Under the pieces are notes generated by a model. That model was not told where the DNA came from, searched no databases, and saw nothing but the letters and a program-made list of their open reading frames with translations. Made by a program: the position numbers and the translations under genes. DNA of 64,000 bases from Terramyces sp. JEL0728 (Eukaryota > Chytridiomycota > Chytridiomycetes > Rhizophydiales > Terramycetaceae), in contig JADIIU010000059.1 of assembly GCA_027603945.1 (NCBI GenBank), positions 16,903 to 80,902 of the forward strand, read 5' to 3'. Shown in pieces: positions 20,905 through 30,719 of this stretch (positions are counted from its first letter, which is position 1; every line of letters begins with the position of its first letter).

Positions 20905-23478
20905 ATGTTTTCGTCACCAAACAATAAACCAATTATCATTATACCAGAAACGCCGATCGTAGAAACCAAAAAGATCGCAAAGCCTAATAGAGTCCCTCTA
21001 TTTGCAGAATATGAGCAATCGCTAATTTCCGCTTCGAAATTATTTGAGGATGTGTATGGAGATTCAGACGTGCCCAAAAGAGATGCTGATATCCTCAATA
21101 CCTCATCCAAAAAAAATACAACAGTGCACGATGGAGAAGACGAAAACATATTTTTGTTAACAGATTACAACTTCAAGTGCAAGGACACGCAGCAAGGAAG
21201 CTCTTCAGATGTGATCTTTGTCGACGACCAAATCGCCCAGATTGATTCAGACAAAGAGGTCCCAAAGAAACGGAGGAAGCTTGTCCGCAAAGATCAATTG
21301 AAATCTCAAGAAAGCCAAGGAATTTCCAGCAGTGTAAAATCAACACCTGAAGAGAAAGACGATATTGAAATTATTGAAGAGATATCAAAAGTCAGTGTTG
21401 TTCAAGACAGCGATGAAGACCAAATCAATGAGCATATTGGAAGTATAATCACCAAGCTGCTAAATACAGAAAGTTTGGCAAATATCCAGGAGTCATTACT
21501 ATGCAGTGAATCGCAGGCACAGTATATCATCAATCATAGACCTCAAAATAGTTATCTGGATTGGCTGGAAGTAACGGATAAAGGGGTGAAAAAGCTAATT
21601 ACTAAACATTATACCAAGCTGATTGAGTTTCAGAGTGTTGAAGATATCTTTATTCACTGTGACGATGTCAGTCAAGAGATCAGTGGGATTTTGGAGTCTT
21701 GGAATGCAAAGACCTCTGCTTCCAAGTACCCTTGCTTGCAGGCACAACCTGATTTTGTCACAAAAGAGTTTAGTTTATTTTCCTATCAATTAATAGGAGT
21801 TAGTTGGTTGTACTTGCTTTATACGAAAGGTTTAGGTGGTATCCTCGCTGGTAATCAATTGCTAATCCAGGTTGATTCGTTTTAATTTAGATGAAATGGG
21901 ACTAGGAAAAAGTTGTCAAATCGTTACATTTCTAGGGCTACTTAAATCCAAAGGCGAAGGTGGTTTGAATTTAATTATTGTCCCTGCAACTGTTTTGGGT
22001 ATGTGTCGGCTAATTAAGATAACTGGGTTAGAGAGCTCAATATGTGGGTTCCTACGTTAAATGTGATCGCTTATACCGGAGACCAGAACGAGCGGAGAGA
22101 CTGGCAATTGTATATTATGGAAAATCAGGATCTTGATGTAATAGTAACGACTTACAATCAAGCGTCGGGAACTATGGATAGAAGATTTTTGCGGTCTCTC
22201 AAATGTAAAACTTTAATCTTGGATGAAGGACGTAACTTTTGCTAATATAGATATGATCAAGAATTCGTCATCTCAGAGGGCAGTCCATTTAAAAAATTTG
22301 AATATTCCATTCAGATTGCTATTAACTGGCACTCCACTTCAAAACAACCTGAAAGAATTACTTGCGCTCCTTACTTTTATCATGCCAGAATTGTTTGGAC
22401 CATGTTTTGATCAGTTGTCGATAATATTTGATGACCAAAAGAGTAAATCGTACAGGGACGTGATTTCCAAGCTCCAAATTGAAAGGGCAAAGAAAATGAT
22501 GTCGCCATTTATACTTCAGAGACTTAAACAAGATGTACAGAGCAGCTTACCCCCCAAAATCCATAAAACAGAGTATTGTATACGTAATTCTGTTCAAACT
22601 GAAATGTATGAGGTAAATTTCTTGTTGACGATAGAGAGTATTGCGATCTTCCAAGGATTCCTGTCAGAAATTGTCAAACGTGCTGATGGAATTGCGCAAG
22701 TTATCAAACCATCAGCTGCTGCTTAGGCATCATTATCAAGACAATACACTGAAGGCTATAGCGAAAACTCTCATGTCTGTAATTATTTATAACGATAGGA
22801 AATTGATTTCTTTGATAGTAACGAAGTTTATATCTTTGAAGATCTGCAAGTGATGAATGATTTTGAAATACACAAGCTATGTCGCAAATATTTGAAAACC
22901 AAAAAGTACCAACTCGACGAAAACCACTGGATGGATTCTGGCAAGATTTCCTGCTTGTCAGAACTGTTGAAAACTTTGAAAAGACAAGGGGATAGGGTTT
23001 TATTATTCAGCCAGTTTGTAATTATGTTGGATATCTTGGAACTGGTTCTGGATACTCTTGGGATCAAATTCCTTCGGCTAGATGGATCGACCCCGAGTGG
23101 AGACCGCATACAGCTAATTGACAGTTACAACAAGACTCCAGAAATCACTGTGTTTTTACTGTCTACAAAGGCGTGTGGTCTCGGAATCAATCTGACTTCG
23201 GCCAATGTTGTCATTCTTTATGATATGGATTTCAACCCACATAACGATATACAAGTAAGTCTTTTTAATCCCAGGCCGAAGATCGAGCACACAGACTTGG
23301 ACAGACTAGACCCGTCACCATTTACAGATTGATTTTGAAAGATACAGTTGAAGAGCATATTTTGAACCTAGTAAATTCCAAGCTGTTGCTGAACGGGAAA
23401 CTTAAAGAAAAGGATTCGTCAAAGCTGATTGAGTCTGGGCTGATGGATATTATCCAACATGATATTGAAAATATATAA
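20905..23478 (+). CDS. FUN30: SNF2-family chromatin remodeller, Fun30/SMARCAD1-like
   Basis: Nuclear ATP-dependent nucleosome remodeller, 810 residues. Exons 20905-21850, 21891-21998, 22019-22231, 22251-22612, 22635-22778, 22799-23254, 23275-23478; introns 40, 20, 19, 22, 20 and 20 nt. The N-terminus (1-290) is acidic and disordered with SUMO-interaction-like runs ([17 protein letters not shown]). The ATPase has [24 protein letters not shown] (Lys near 322), the DEGH box (420-423) and [11 protein letters not shown]. The helicase C lobe has [31 protein letters not shown], and [15 protein letters not shown] (743-757), completed across the last junction. DEGH and overall order favour Fun30/SMARCAD1; CUE domains are not evident. 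Confidence 0.93.
21851..21890 (+). other. 40-nt intron made of two perfect 20-nt intron units in tandem
   Basis: The intron that joins the first and second exons of the SNF2 gene reads as GTAATC...CTAATCCAG (21851-21870) followed at once by GTTGATT...TTTAATTTAG (21871-21890). Each half has the length, GT start, branch-like TAAT and AG end of the ordinary introns in this window. The junction AG|GT could act as a recursive splice site with a zero-length exon. Removing all 40 nt restores the Walker A segment ADEMGLGKS. Confidence 0.75.
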
Positions 23479-23532
23479 TATAACTAATAATACCGATCGA
23501 TTAGCATCTATTCTGCTACGAGATCTTCAACA

Positions 23533-23637
23533 ATGGAATCGAGAGCTAAAGCAAAGGAGTACTTGCCTTTGAAATATACAAGGTACCAAGTAATATTTTT
23601 GGTTTTCATCTTTGCAGCTTTCGAAATAGTACAGTAA
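23533..23637 (+). CDS. Possible small membrane protein (uncertain)
   Basis: An ATG at 23533 opens 34 codons with a basic start (MESRAKAKEYLPLKYTRY) and a hydrophobic helix (VIFLVFIFAAFEIV). After the stop the same frame resumes with YPLALGDEIGKTVGH up to 23693, which suggests a further exon, but no acceptable 19-25 nt intron joins them. It could be a real small membrane protein with an intron I cannot place, or chance. No family recognised. Confidence 0.25.
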   Translation: MESRAKAKEYLPLKYTRYQVIFLVFIFAAFEIVQ

Positions 23638-23731
23638 ATATACCATATTTATCCACTTGCTCTCGGTGACGAGATTGGTAAAACTGTGGGACACTAATTA
23701 AAAACTAACATAAACTTTATCAAGTAAATAG

Positions 23732-24340
23732 CTATGCAAAAATATATGCAAATCCCATCAACACAAAGCCAAGGATTCCAGAAACGCTGATGGTTTCGCC
23801 GGCATTCTGGCTACTAGATCCAGTGCCAGATCCGGTAGTTCCATTTGATGAGCCAGTAGTCCCGTTAGTAGAGCCAGTGGTTCCATTAGCACTGGTGGCA
23901 TTCGGTACTACAGCTGCTCCAATCTGACCAAGAACCGACGACTCGCCAGCATTGTCAGTACCGCACGAGTATTTAGCGTGGCAATTTGCACTGCAGGTTG
24001 CAATGTTTTGAGACCCAACGCAAGCATTTACACAGTTTAGATCTTCAGCTTGGCATTCATAGAATTGAACAGGCATCGCATGAAAGTTGAGGGTTGGTGC
24101 AACGCCTTTAGGAAGCGGTAGACCGGTTTTTGGATCTACTACTGCACCATTTGATGGATTGCATTGGCATTGAAAGAACATTGTATTTGGATCACAACTA
24201 TTTGCTAATACTGAAGTAAAACAAGATACCGAGCAATAGGACAGTTGTAAGGCACAGATTCCTTGTTTCGTAACCATATCTTGTTGAGGTAGTGGGTTAA
24301 TGGCATTTACCGCTGCAAGTAAAGTTAAAATTGTTGCCAT
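23732..24340 (-). CDS. GPI-anchored cysteine-rich secreted protein, DUF7707-like (fungal)
   Basis: Predicted cell-surface protein of 202 residues, intronless. A short signal peptide (MATILTLLAAVNA) precedes a domain with about twelve cysteines arranged as CALQLSYCSVSC, NSCDPNTMFFQCQC, YECQAEDLNCVNAC, ATCSANC and YSC, the pattern of fungal DUF7707 proteins. A Ser/Thr/Asn/Gly-rich stalk holds three tandem copies of NGTTGS (each an N-glycosylation sequon). A hydrophobic C-terminus (ISVSGILGFVLMGFAYIFA) after a small-residue stretch fits a GPI-anchor signal. It probably sits in the cell wall or cyst wall. The frame extends upstream without an ATG, so 24340 is the start. It is the strongest fungal marker here. 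Confidence 0.8.
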   Translation of the reverse strand: MATILTLLAAVNAINPLPQQDMVTKQGICALQLSYCSVSCFTSVLANSCDPNTMFFQCQCNPSNGAVVDPKTGLPLPKGVAPTLNFHAMPVQFYECQAEDLNCVNACVGSQNIATCSANCHAKYSCGTDNAGESSVLGQIGAAVVPNATSANGTTGSTNGTTGSSNGTTGSGTGSSSQNAGETISVSGILGFVLMGFAYIFA

Positions 24341-24595
24341 TTGGGAGAAAATTAAAAAATTAACACAATGGAAACTCAGCAACGAACAATTGCAAGTGAT
24401 ATTGGTTTATGCAAATTAATTTATTTAACTTAATTAAACTGGCTAATTTAAAGATAAACGGGATCGAAAGCAATTGTGTTGAACAATCAGATCTAGATTA
24501 AATGCCGTAGATTCAGTCTAAATAATGAAATAAATATCCAACTGCTGTTATTTAGTATTTCTGGACATTAATTTCCCACACTTTTCTTGATCTCT

Positions 24596-25891
24596 ATGAT
24601 TACCAGAAAGCGAAATTCGAAAAAAAGAAAGAATGAAATCAGTGCTTCATGGTATGTGGGATACGCCGAAGATGAAGAGTCGGTAGCAGCGATCATGAAG
24701 AAATTCAAAGAGCTGGAAGATTTTCAGAACGAATCAAATATCAAAGAGGAAGATGGACTAACCACGGAGCAATTGGAGGAGGTATTCAAAAGAACATCTG
24801 CATTTACATTAAAGTCTGCTCGGTTGGATGAAGAATACAATGCGCTTGAAATATTTAGATATGAGAATGGGATCGATGAGGAATGGAACGAAGAAGAGTA
24901 ATCTCCATGTAATTTAGCGACTACCAAATCGCAGATGATGCATTTTGGGATTCATTGCTAGGTCAAAAACCCAAAGGAAAGAGAAAGAAGGAAAAGTCAG
25001 AGAAAGTTGAAAAAGAGAAACCAAGCTTATTAGCAAAATACAAAGTAATGTCTGTTCAAGTGCAAGACCGCACTGGAAATTACTTTTGTTTAAAGAAGCG
25101 TGTCCAGATTGCTGATCCTAATCTTCCAACATATATCAGAATACCTGCTGCCCCACTGTCTCGATCTTGGGCGAGGATAATCCAGCAAAAAAAAGAAAAC
25201 ACGCTGCTAAATCATCGTTTAATACATGCAAACATTTTGGAGTATGACTTTGAACAGCTTGGAGACGATTTTCAAGGTAACTGTTGCTTATTCAGCGGTT
25301 TACATGGATCCACCTATTATTCTAGAAGATGAAATACAAAGCCAAGGCCGAATTACCGTTGAGCAATTCGTAAACTTTACTAAATTAGCAAAATTTGAAT
25401 CTTTCCCAGTTGGTTAAATCAGGGTTTCTGTTTATATGGGTAGAAAAGGAACTCTATGTAAGCTCAACTTAACCAAGGCAAAAGTGATTAAAGTAACAGA
25501 AAAATGGGGGTTTCGGTATGTTGAAAATATCGCTTGGGTTAAAAAGAATTTGAATAACACGATTGCTGTTCAGCCCTCTAAATACTTTAATAAGAGCAAA
25601 TCTACTTGTTTGATTTTCAGGAAGGCAATTTATATTTAATCTAGGAGGGCGAATTGGAGCTGCGACATCAGAGAAACCCAGATGTGGAGTTTGATTTCAT
25701 TAAACCACCTGCTAATGGTAACTTGTACTCACCTAGACTATCTGAACGAAAGAAAACCAAAGTTTATCTACTCGATCATTGAAACACTGCTGCCTACCGC
25801 TCTAGCTGGCGAAAAACCAAAACTATTGGAGCTGTGGGCAAGGCAAGGAAGTGAGAGGAATCACTGGACTACAGTTGTGAATATACCGTAA
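24596..25891 (+). CDS. MT-A70 family protein, METTL14/KAR4/MTA9-like, probably non-catalytic
   Basis: 392 residues, exons 24596-24897, 24918-25276, 25296-25369, 25389-25457, 25478-25624, 25645-25717, 25737-25891; introns 20, 19, 19, 20, 20 and 19 nt. The N-terminus is acidic and basic-rich (KGKRKKEKSEKVEKEK). The methyltransferase domain reads AVYMDPPIIL where catalytic members have DPPW, then GFLFIWVEKELY, EKWGFRYVENIAWVKKN, NKSKSTCLIFRK, ELRHQRNPDVEFDF and PKLLELWARQGSERNHW. The order matches METTL14-type partners of m6A or DNA-6mA methyltransferases. The missing Trp suggests a structural or nucleic-acid-binding subunit (inference). The first six introns are needed to see the family. The stop is 8 bp from the convergent NDC80 stop. 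Confidence 0.82.
25625..25644 (+). other. 20-nt GC-AG intron
   Basis: The intron reads GCAATTTATATTTAATCTAG, after AGGAAG. No GT donor nearby restores frame; removing it joins CLIFRK to EGELELRHQRN, as the family requires. Its 3' half (TTAATCTAG) equals that of several GT-AG introns in this window, so it is an ordinary intron with a GC donor. Confidence 0.75.
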
Positions 25892-25899
25892 AAAATTTA

Positions 25900-27745
25900 T
25901 TATAATTCAATAGCTGTCAAGTTATCTAGTTCTTCTTGACACTGTTTTTCAAATTCATTCAAACTATGCGAAACATGCTGTTCAAATGAAAATGAAACCG
26001 TAAGAGACTTTATGACTTGGGCCATCAACTGTTCTCGCTGTGCGTTGAGGGTTTTAAAGGTCTCTTGATATTTCTTGCTTGCTACTTGTAGTTTTTGCTG
26101 CGAAGAGTACATTACTTGGTGAGCTTCCTTTTTCAATTGTTGGATTTCTCTCTCCATATTTTCCATCTCTTTCGTAGTGTTCATTAAGCCATTACCGATT
26201 TGTTCTTTTTCTTGATTGTATCTGTCACTCAATAAATGGATCTTTGATTCGATACTTTGAATCTCTTCCCTCTTTTTGATAACATTCCAGTTAAATGAAT
26301 CCAGTTTTTCGGATAGTGCAATGCACTCATCGGTGATTTTAAAGAATGCATTCTTGTAGCTTTCAATCAGGACAAACAATGATGGCTTTGTTAAAAGTCA
26401 AACTACCTTGACCTGCTTTCTTAAGTTAATAGAGACCATAGCATCAACTTTGGATTGCTGAACATCAATCTTTAATTCTTGGGATAGGGCAGAGAATTTT
26501 GGATTGGATCGCCCCAATAAATCCAGTTTGTACAGCAATGAATTGAATTTTTCACAACTCCTTTCCAAAGAATCCATCTTTTTCTGAACAGCGATTTCCT
26601 TGTTCCAGACTGCTTTGTTAATATCATCCAACTGAACGCTTAGCTTTTGCAAGTTCTTTGACAGTTGATCGCGTTCAGCATTCATTCGGTCAACGTCAGT
26701 AGGAGATAATTCTTGGGCATCTACTGTTGCATTCAAATGAGCTCTTTCCGAGGTCAGGTTCTTTACAGTTTCCTCTACAGTCAAGAAAAGTTACCAGAAG
26801 CTTCAAATTCTTGCTGCAAGAATAGCACAGACTCATACAACTTTTGCTTTTTGGCTTCAATATGAGCAATATAGTTTTGAAATTTCTCTTTGTCGGACAG
26901 CAGCAAACCTTCTTCGCGTTCAAGGAGAGTGAGCGGAGATTCGCTCTTTCTTAGAGTGTTCCATTCCTTTTCCAAAATTTCGTATTCCTTGTTAAGCTTT
27001 TCAATGTCTTTCTTGTTCTTTTCATCTTTACGCTCAAAGTTCTCGAGTAAAGTGCGATCAATGATATCCAAATCATTTGCGCCTGACAACCATAACGAAT
27101 ATGCTTTCGTAAGGTATTCGAAAAACATTTTTTCAGCCTGTTCATTTTCATTGAGATCGCTGCTGTCCTCATCTAGATGATCTACACATAAAATCAACTC
27201 CATCTGCATTAATAATAATTACCATCCAAATTAACATTGCTAAAAGAGTAGGCCAAGCATGAAGCGAGCCAACTGTAAATAAATTTGATTTGGAAATTTG
27301 ATCTGCGAACGGATATCTTAATCCTTTCAAAATAACAGGAACTTCCTCTTCGAATTTCTTTTGAAATTCAAAATAAGGATCTAATTGCGCATACAAGAAT
27401 TTGAAAATCGTTTGGAAATCTTTTGAAGTTGGCGGGGTTAATGTTTTTGGAGAAACAGGATGTGGATATCCAGAATTTACAAGAAAAGTGATTAAACGAT
27501 TGATAGCGTTTGCTTGCCACCTATATCAGAGCTGATTACTTTTTGTCTTTGATCGGACGTGGATCCTTTGCTATTTGAGGAGTATTCATCGATAGAGACT
27601 GTCTCCCATAAATACTTTGACGGCCAGTAATCGAGGAGCGCAATCCCATTGTTGCTCGTCTGTCTAGCCCGTTGATATTCAAGCCTGCGAAAGAGTCTGC
27701 CAGCTGGTTCCTTGCTTTAGCTGGAGCGAGTGATTGTCTGGACAT
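25900..27745 (-). CDS. NDC80: NDC80/HEC1 kinetochore subunit
   Basis: Outer-kinetochore microtubule-binding subunit of the NDC80 complex, 588 residues. Exons from the start: 27745-27540, 27520-27223, 27203-26795, 26774-26407, 26385-25900; introns 19, 19, 20 and 21 nt. The basic, Ser/Thr-rich N-tail has GRQSIYGRQS repeats, likely Aurora targets (inference). It leads into DPRPIKDKKWQANAINRLI, typical of NDC80, and the calponin-homology domain (LVNSGYPHPVSPK, FLYAQLDPYF, LRYPFADQISKS, HAWPTLLAMLIWM). The remaining 400 residues are heptad-rich coiled coil. Length and order are canonical. Confidence 0.94.
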
Positions 27746-27962
27746 TATTTTTGGACAAATGAAATTTGAAATCGAGAAATAAAAACCACACCACATACCC
27801 TGGAACTGCACTGATGGCTAGTTTATGTGGTGTGTATAATTACAGTAAGGATGAGGTCTACTTTGCCAGTCTAATCCGAGCTTAGGATTCCCGATCTAGG
27901 GAACTTGAGTTAAATTAAGTTTATTAATTCATCCAAGTAGCTTGAATTTTTTCCAGTAAAAA

Positions 27963-28628
27963 ATGGAAGATGAGTTTGCAAAACCCTTACTCCCAGTAGC
28001 GCAAAAAGCACCTCAGAGAATCCCTCAATCAGGGGAAGAATATCTTGCTCAAGTAAGACAGCAAGCGCAGAAAATACCGGATTGGACATCTTCCAAAACA
28101 GAAATCCTTGGAAAGACAAACTCAATTTTAAACAACCCCAGAGAATTATTTCAACAGTCCAACAATCCACACAAGATACCAGCAGAGCATTGTCCCTCGC
28201 CAGGTTGGATCAATGAGAGAATACAGGATTTTAAGAAGCTACGCCAGTTACTTTCCACATTCCCAAAGGGCTTAAAACCAAGCATAAAAAATGCTAACCA
28301 AGAATGGAAAAAACTAATGTACAATGCCAACAAACAACCTTCAATTAGGGCTATTTCTGCGCTGGATCAAAATAGAACAATCAAGCTCCTGGAATGCCAT
28401 TACCAGTGGTATTCAAATTATCAGAAAAATATGGATCAGTGGATATACGCCTTGCTGTTGCGGTGTGATAATCTGCTGGAAGCAGGCGATATCCATACCC
28501 TTCGAAGGTTGTGTGCGAAAATTAAAGAGCGAAGATTTGGCTTGGAATATGGAAACGAATTTATCGGTTGTACGCTTTTAATTGCAATTATTGCAGATTT
28601 CTTTGGGCAGAAAGACTTGGCTGATTAA
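27963..28628 (+). CDS. GEMIN2: Gemin2/SIP1/Brr1-like SMN-complex protein
   Basis: Component of the SMN machinery that loads Sm rings on snRNAs (cytoplasm and nucleus); 221 residues, intronless and shorter than the 280-residue human form. Landmarks are the N-terminal RIPQSGEEYLAQVRQQA, a central helical domain, CHYQWYSNYQ, and QWIYALLLRCDNLLEAGDIHTLRRLCAKIKE split over two helices. The last helix (CTLLIAIIADFFGQKDLAD) is typical. It shares a 217-bp divergent promoter region with NDC80. An snRNP-assembly factor fits an intron-rich genome, but nothing links it directly to the short introns. Confidence 0.85.
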   Translation: MEDEFAKPLLPVAQKAPQRIPQSGEEYLAQVRQQAQKIPDWTSSKTEILGKTNSILNNPRELFQQSNNPHKIPAEHCPSPGWINERIQDFKKLRQLLSTFPKGLKPSIKNANQEWKKLMYNANKQPSIRAISALDQNRTIKLLECHYQWYSNYQKNMDQWIYALLLRCDNLLEAGDIHTLRRLCAKIKERRFGLEYGNEFIGCTLLIAIIADFFGQKDLAD

Positions 28629-28695
28629 TAAAGAACTCTTTTATAATCCTTTGTGTTATTTCTGATCATTGGGTCAGCGGCAAGTTTAATTTACC

Positions 28696-29136
28696 ATGCA
28701 ATCTCTTCGACGTCTCTCTACACTTCGGCCATTCCATCTAGCATTTCCAGTAAAGGATCTTGAAAGAGCAAGACACTTTTACAAGAATGTAATGAAATGT
28801 CCGCAAGGCCGAGAATCTCTGGATTGGATCGATTTCGATTTCTTTGGACACCAAATAGTCTGCCATAAATCACCAAATACCAAACCAGAATCTAGAAACC
28901 ACGTCGACGGACACCACGTACCAATTCCGCATTTTGGAGTTGTATTGGAATGGGACAAGTTTCATGAATTGGCACAAAACATCAAAGATGGTGGAGTCAA
29001 GTTTGAAATTGAACCTTACTTGAGGTTTGAAGGGAAACCAGGAGAACAAGTAACAATGTTCTTTTACGATTCCGAGGGAAATGCGCTGGAATTCAAGGCA
29101 TTTAAACACGACTCAATGTTGTTTGAAACTCAATAA
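28696..29136 (+). CDS. VOC/glyoxalase-fold protein, bacterial type
   Basis: Metal-binding vicinal-oxygen-chelate protein of 146 residues, intronless. Two beta-alpha-beta-beta-beta modules: PFHLAFPVKDLERARHFYKN with a ligand His, then PHFGVVLEWDKFHELA with a second His, and DSEGNALEFKAF with the ligand Glu. A short N-terminal extension (MQSLRRLSTLRP) may be a mitochondrial presequence. The closest relatives I recall are the bacterial proteins containing DGHHVPIPHFG and EPGEQ-type motifs, so bacterial origin is plausible. Reaction unknown. Confidence 0.85.
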   Translation: MQSLRRLSTLRPFHLAFPVKDLERARHFYKNVMKCPQGRESLDWIDFDFFGHQIVCHKSPNTKPESRNHVDGHHVPIPHFGVVLEWDKFHELAQNIKDGGVKFEIEPYLRFEGKPGEQVTMFFYDSEGNALEFKAFKHDSMLFETQ

Positions 29137-29352
29137 ATAATTGTTGATTTCGAGTAGCGAGTTGCTGCTTGTAACATTGTCCTGAGCCATTCGGCAACTC
29201 TTTCGTAGCTTCACTCGTCAAATTCAGAGAACAAGCCCAAATTAATAATACCCACGCCTTGGAACCTACTGGGATGGCGATATTGCATGCGTCATAGAAG
29301 ATAGTGATGGAACTAGCTGTCTGGCAAAAGGGATATTTATTGAAGATTTAAT

Positions 29353-30306
29353 TTAAAAGATGAAATCAGAAAACATGTCCTGATCATCTTCAGGAATTGG
29401 GCTTGGAGTTTTATGGTCTAAAGAAAACAGAGAGGGGAGGGGATTATCCAACAGCTGCATCAAGTTATTTTGTGCAGCTGTTGGAGGGGAATTGTCATTT
29501 ACAGAAAAAGCTTGTTGGAATTTTGCCCATTGAGCGCCAAAATCCATTGGTTGGCAGGTAACTTCCTCCTCTTTTACATCTGGCATTGCTGGGAATTGTG
29601 ATGGCTGGTCATAATAAATTGCGCCTGGATTGTTCATTGCAAGCGGATAGTAGGGAGACTGGATAGCCATTTGAGGTCGTTGATCCAGTGTCATTTGTGG
29701 CATTTGATTAATCTGAGGAGCTGCCATTTGCGGTTGAACCATTTGCGGTTGAGTACCATGAAGTGGAACAAGCATTTGCGGCTGAGTATTGAAAAGAGGT
29801 GTGTTGTTAAACAAGTTGTTGCACACTGATTCAGATTCCTTTGGGCTTGCAGATCCCGCTGTTGGTTTTGGTCTGAACTGCGCAGACAAATGCCCTTCAA
29901 CCTTACTTTTTTGGTATTTATTTTGGAACCAAATATCGATGCTCTTTACTGAAATTCCAACTTGTTCTGATAGACTAGTCAATATTTGTTCAGCTGGCTG
30001 GGGGTTCGTTTGATAAGCTTCGTTTAAAATAGAAAGGGTAGCTTCCTTTTTGGACGCCAAAGACTCCAAAGCAGATCTATTTTCCTCCAATTTCAACTTT
30101 TGCCTTCGGTTTTGAAACCAAATTTGGATAGAACGGGAAGAAAGTCCAACGATTTGGGAAAGCATCTCTCTGTAAGCAGCGCATGGCATAGGATCAAGAG
30201 TATATGCTTCCTGCAGAATTGCTAGTTGCTGAATAGAAGTGCGCGGTCTACGTTTTCGAGGCTGTGTTGGTGCAGAGTTATGAATTTGATGTGAAAGACT
30301 ATACAT
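29353..30306 (-). CDS. Transcription factor with two homeodomains
   Basis: Nuclear DNA-binding protein of 317 residues, intronless. Homeodomain 1 (about residues 18-77) starts RKRRPRTSIQQLAILQEAY and ends IQIWFQNRRQKLKLEENR, with the canonical recognition helix including Asn51 and Arg53. Homeodomain 2 (about 85-140) reads KKEATLSILNEAYQTNPQP...IDIWFQNKYQKSK: it keeps WFQN but lacks the basic N-terminal arm and the RRxK core. The C-terminal half is Gln/Met/Pro-rich (repeats like MVQPQM and MLVPLHGTQPQ), ending in an acidic PIPEDDQDMFSDFIF that could be an activation domain. It lies convergent to the VOC gene. Confidence 0.9.
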   Translation of the reverse strand: MYSLSHQIHNSAPTQPRKRRPRTSIQQLAILQEAYTLDPMPCAAYREMLSQIVGLSSRSIQIWFQNRRQKLKLEENRSALESLASKKEATLSILNEAYQTNPQPAEQILTSLSEQVGISVKSIDIWFQNKYQKSKVEGHLSAQFRPKPTAGSASPKESESVCNNLFNNTPLFNTQPQMLVPLHGTQPQMVQPQMAAPQINQMPQMTLDQRPQMAIQSPYYPLAMNNPGAIYYDQPSQFPAMPDVKEEEVTCQPMDFGAQWAKFQQAFSVNDNSPPTAAQNNLMQLLDNPLPSLFSLDHKTPSPIPEDDQDMFSDFIF

Positions 30307-30719
30307 GCCTCCGAGATGACTGAAAATTTTTCAAAATTTTTCGATTTGAACAGCGATCACGCACAGAGCGGCCCATCCACTTTTTACGCCCCTGCATCCT
30401 TAGGATACCAAAACGGGACTAATGAAAAAACAAGGGCACTTGAGATAGTGTGATAAGCTCAGTTGAATCTATTATGCGAAACTTTGTATCGGCCGCAAAT
30501 GCTGTGGTAGACGTAATCTGTCCGTAAATCCAGTATTTGGATTGGATTCACAAAAACGCTCAATCTGGCCAAGTCGGACGTGGCCCAAGTCACACAAGCG
30601 TTGAACAAAAGTTCACGTTTGCAAAGATGTACGAGGACTGTTCCTTATCAAGTCATATCTGGCCAGAAGAAATACACACATAAATCAAGTATATTAAGAT
30701 ATAATGCCGCTAGATCTTA
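30307..30719. other. Gene-free stretch upstream of the homeodomain gene
   Basis: 413 bp between the PARN stop codon and the homeodomain start, presumably the homeodomain promoter plus the PARN 3' end. No ORF, tRNA or clear motif was recognised; base composition is less AT-rich than the 12-13 kb region. Confidence 0.5.

Noticed and set aside
29137..29352. Possible 5S rRNA or tRNA in the spacer after the VOC gene
   Set aside because: I looked for A/B/C-box-like and TTCRA motifs and found no match; no cloverleaf could be drawn.
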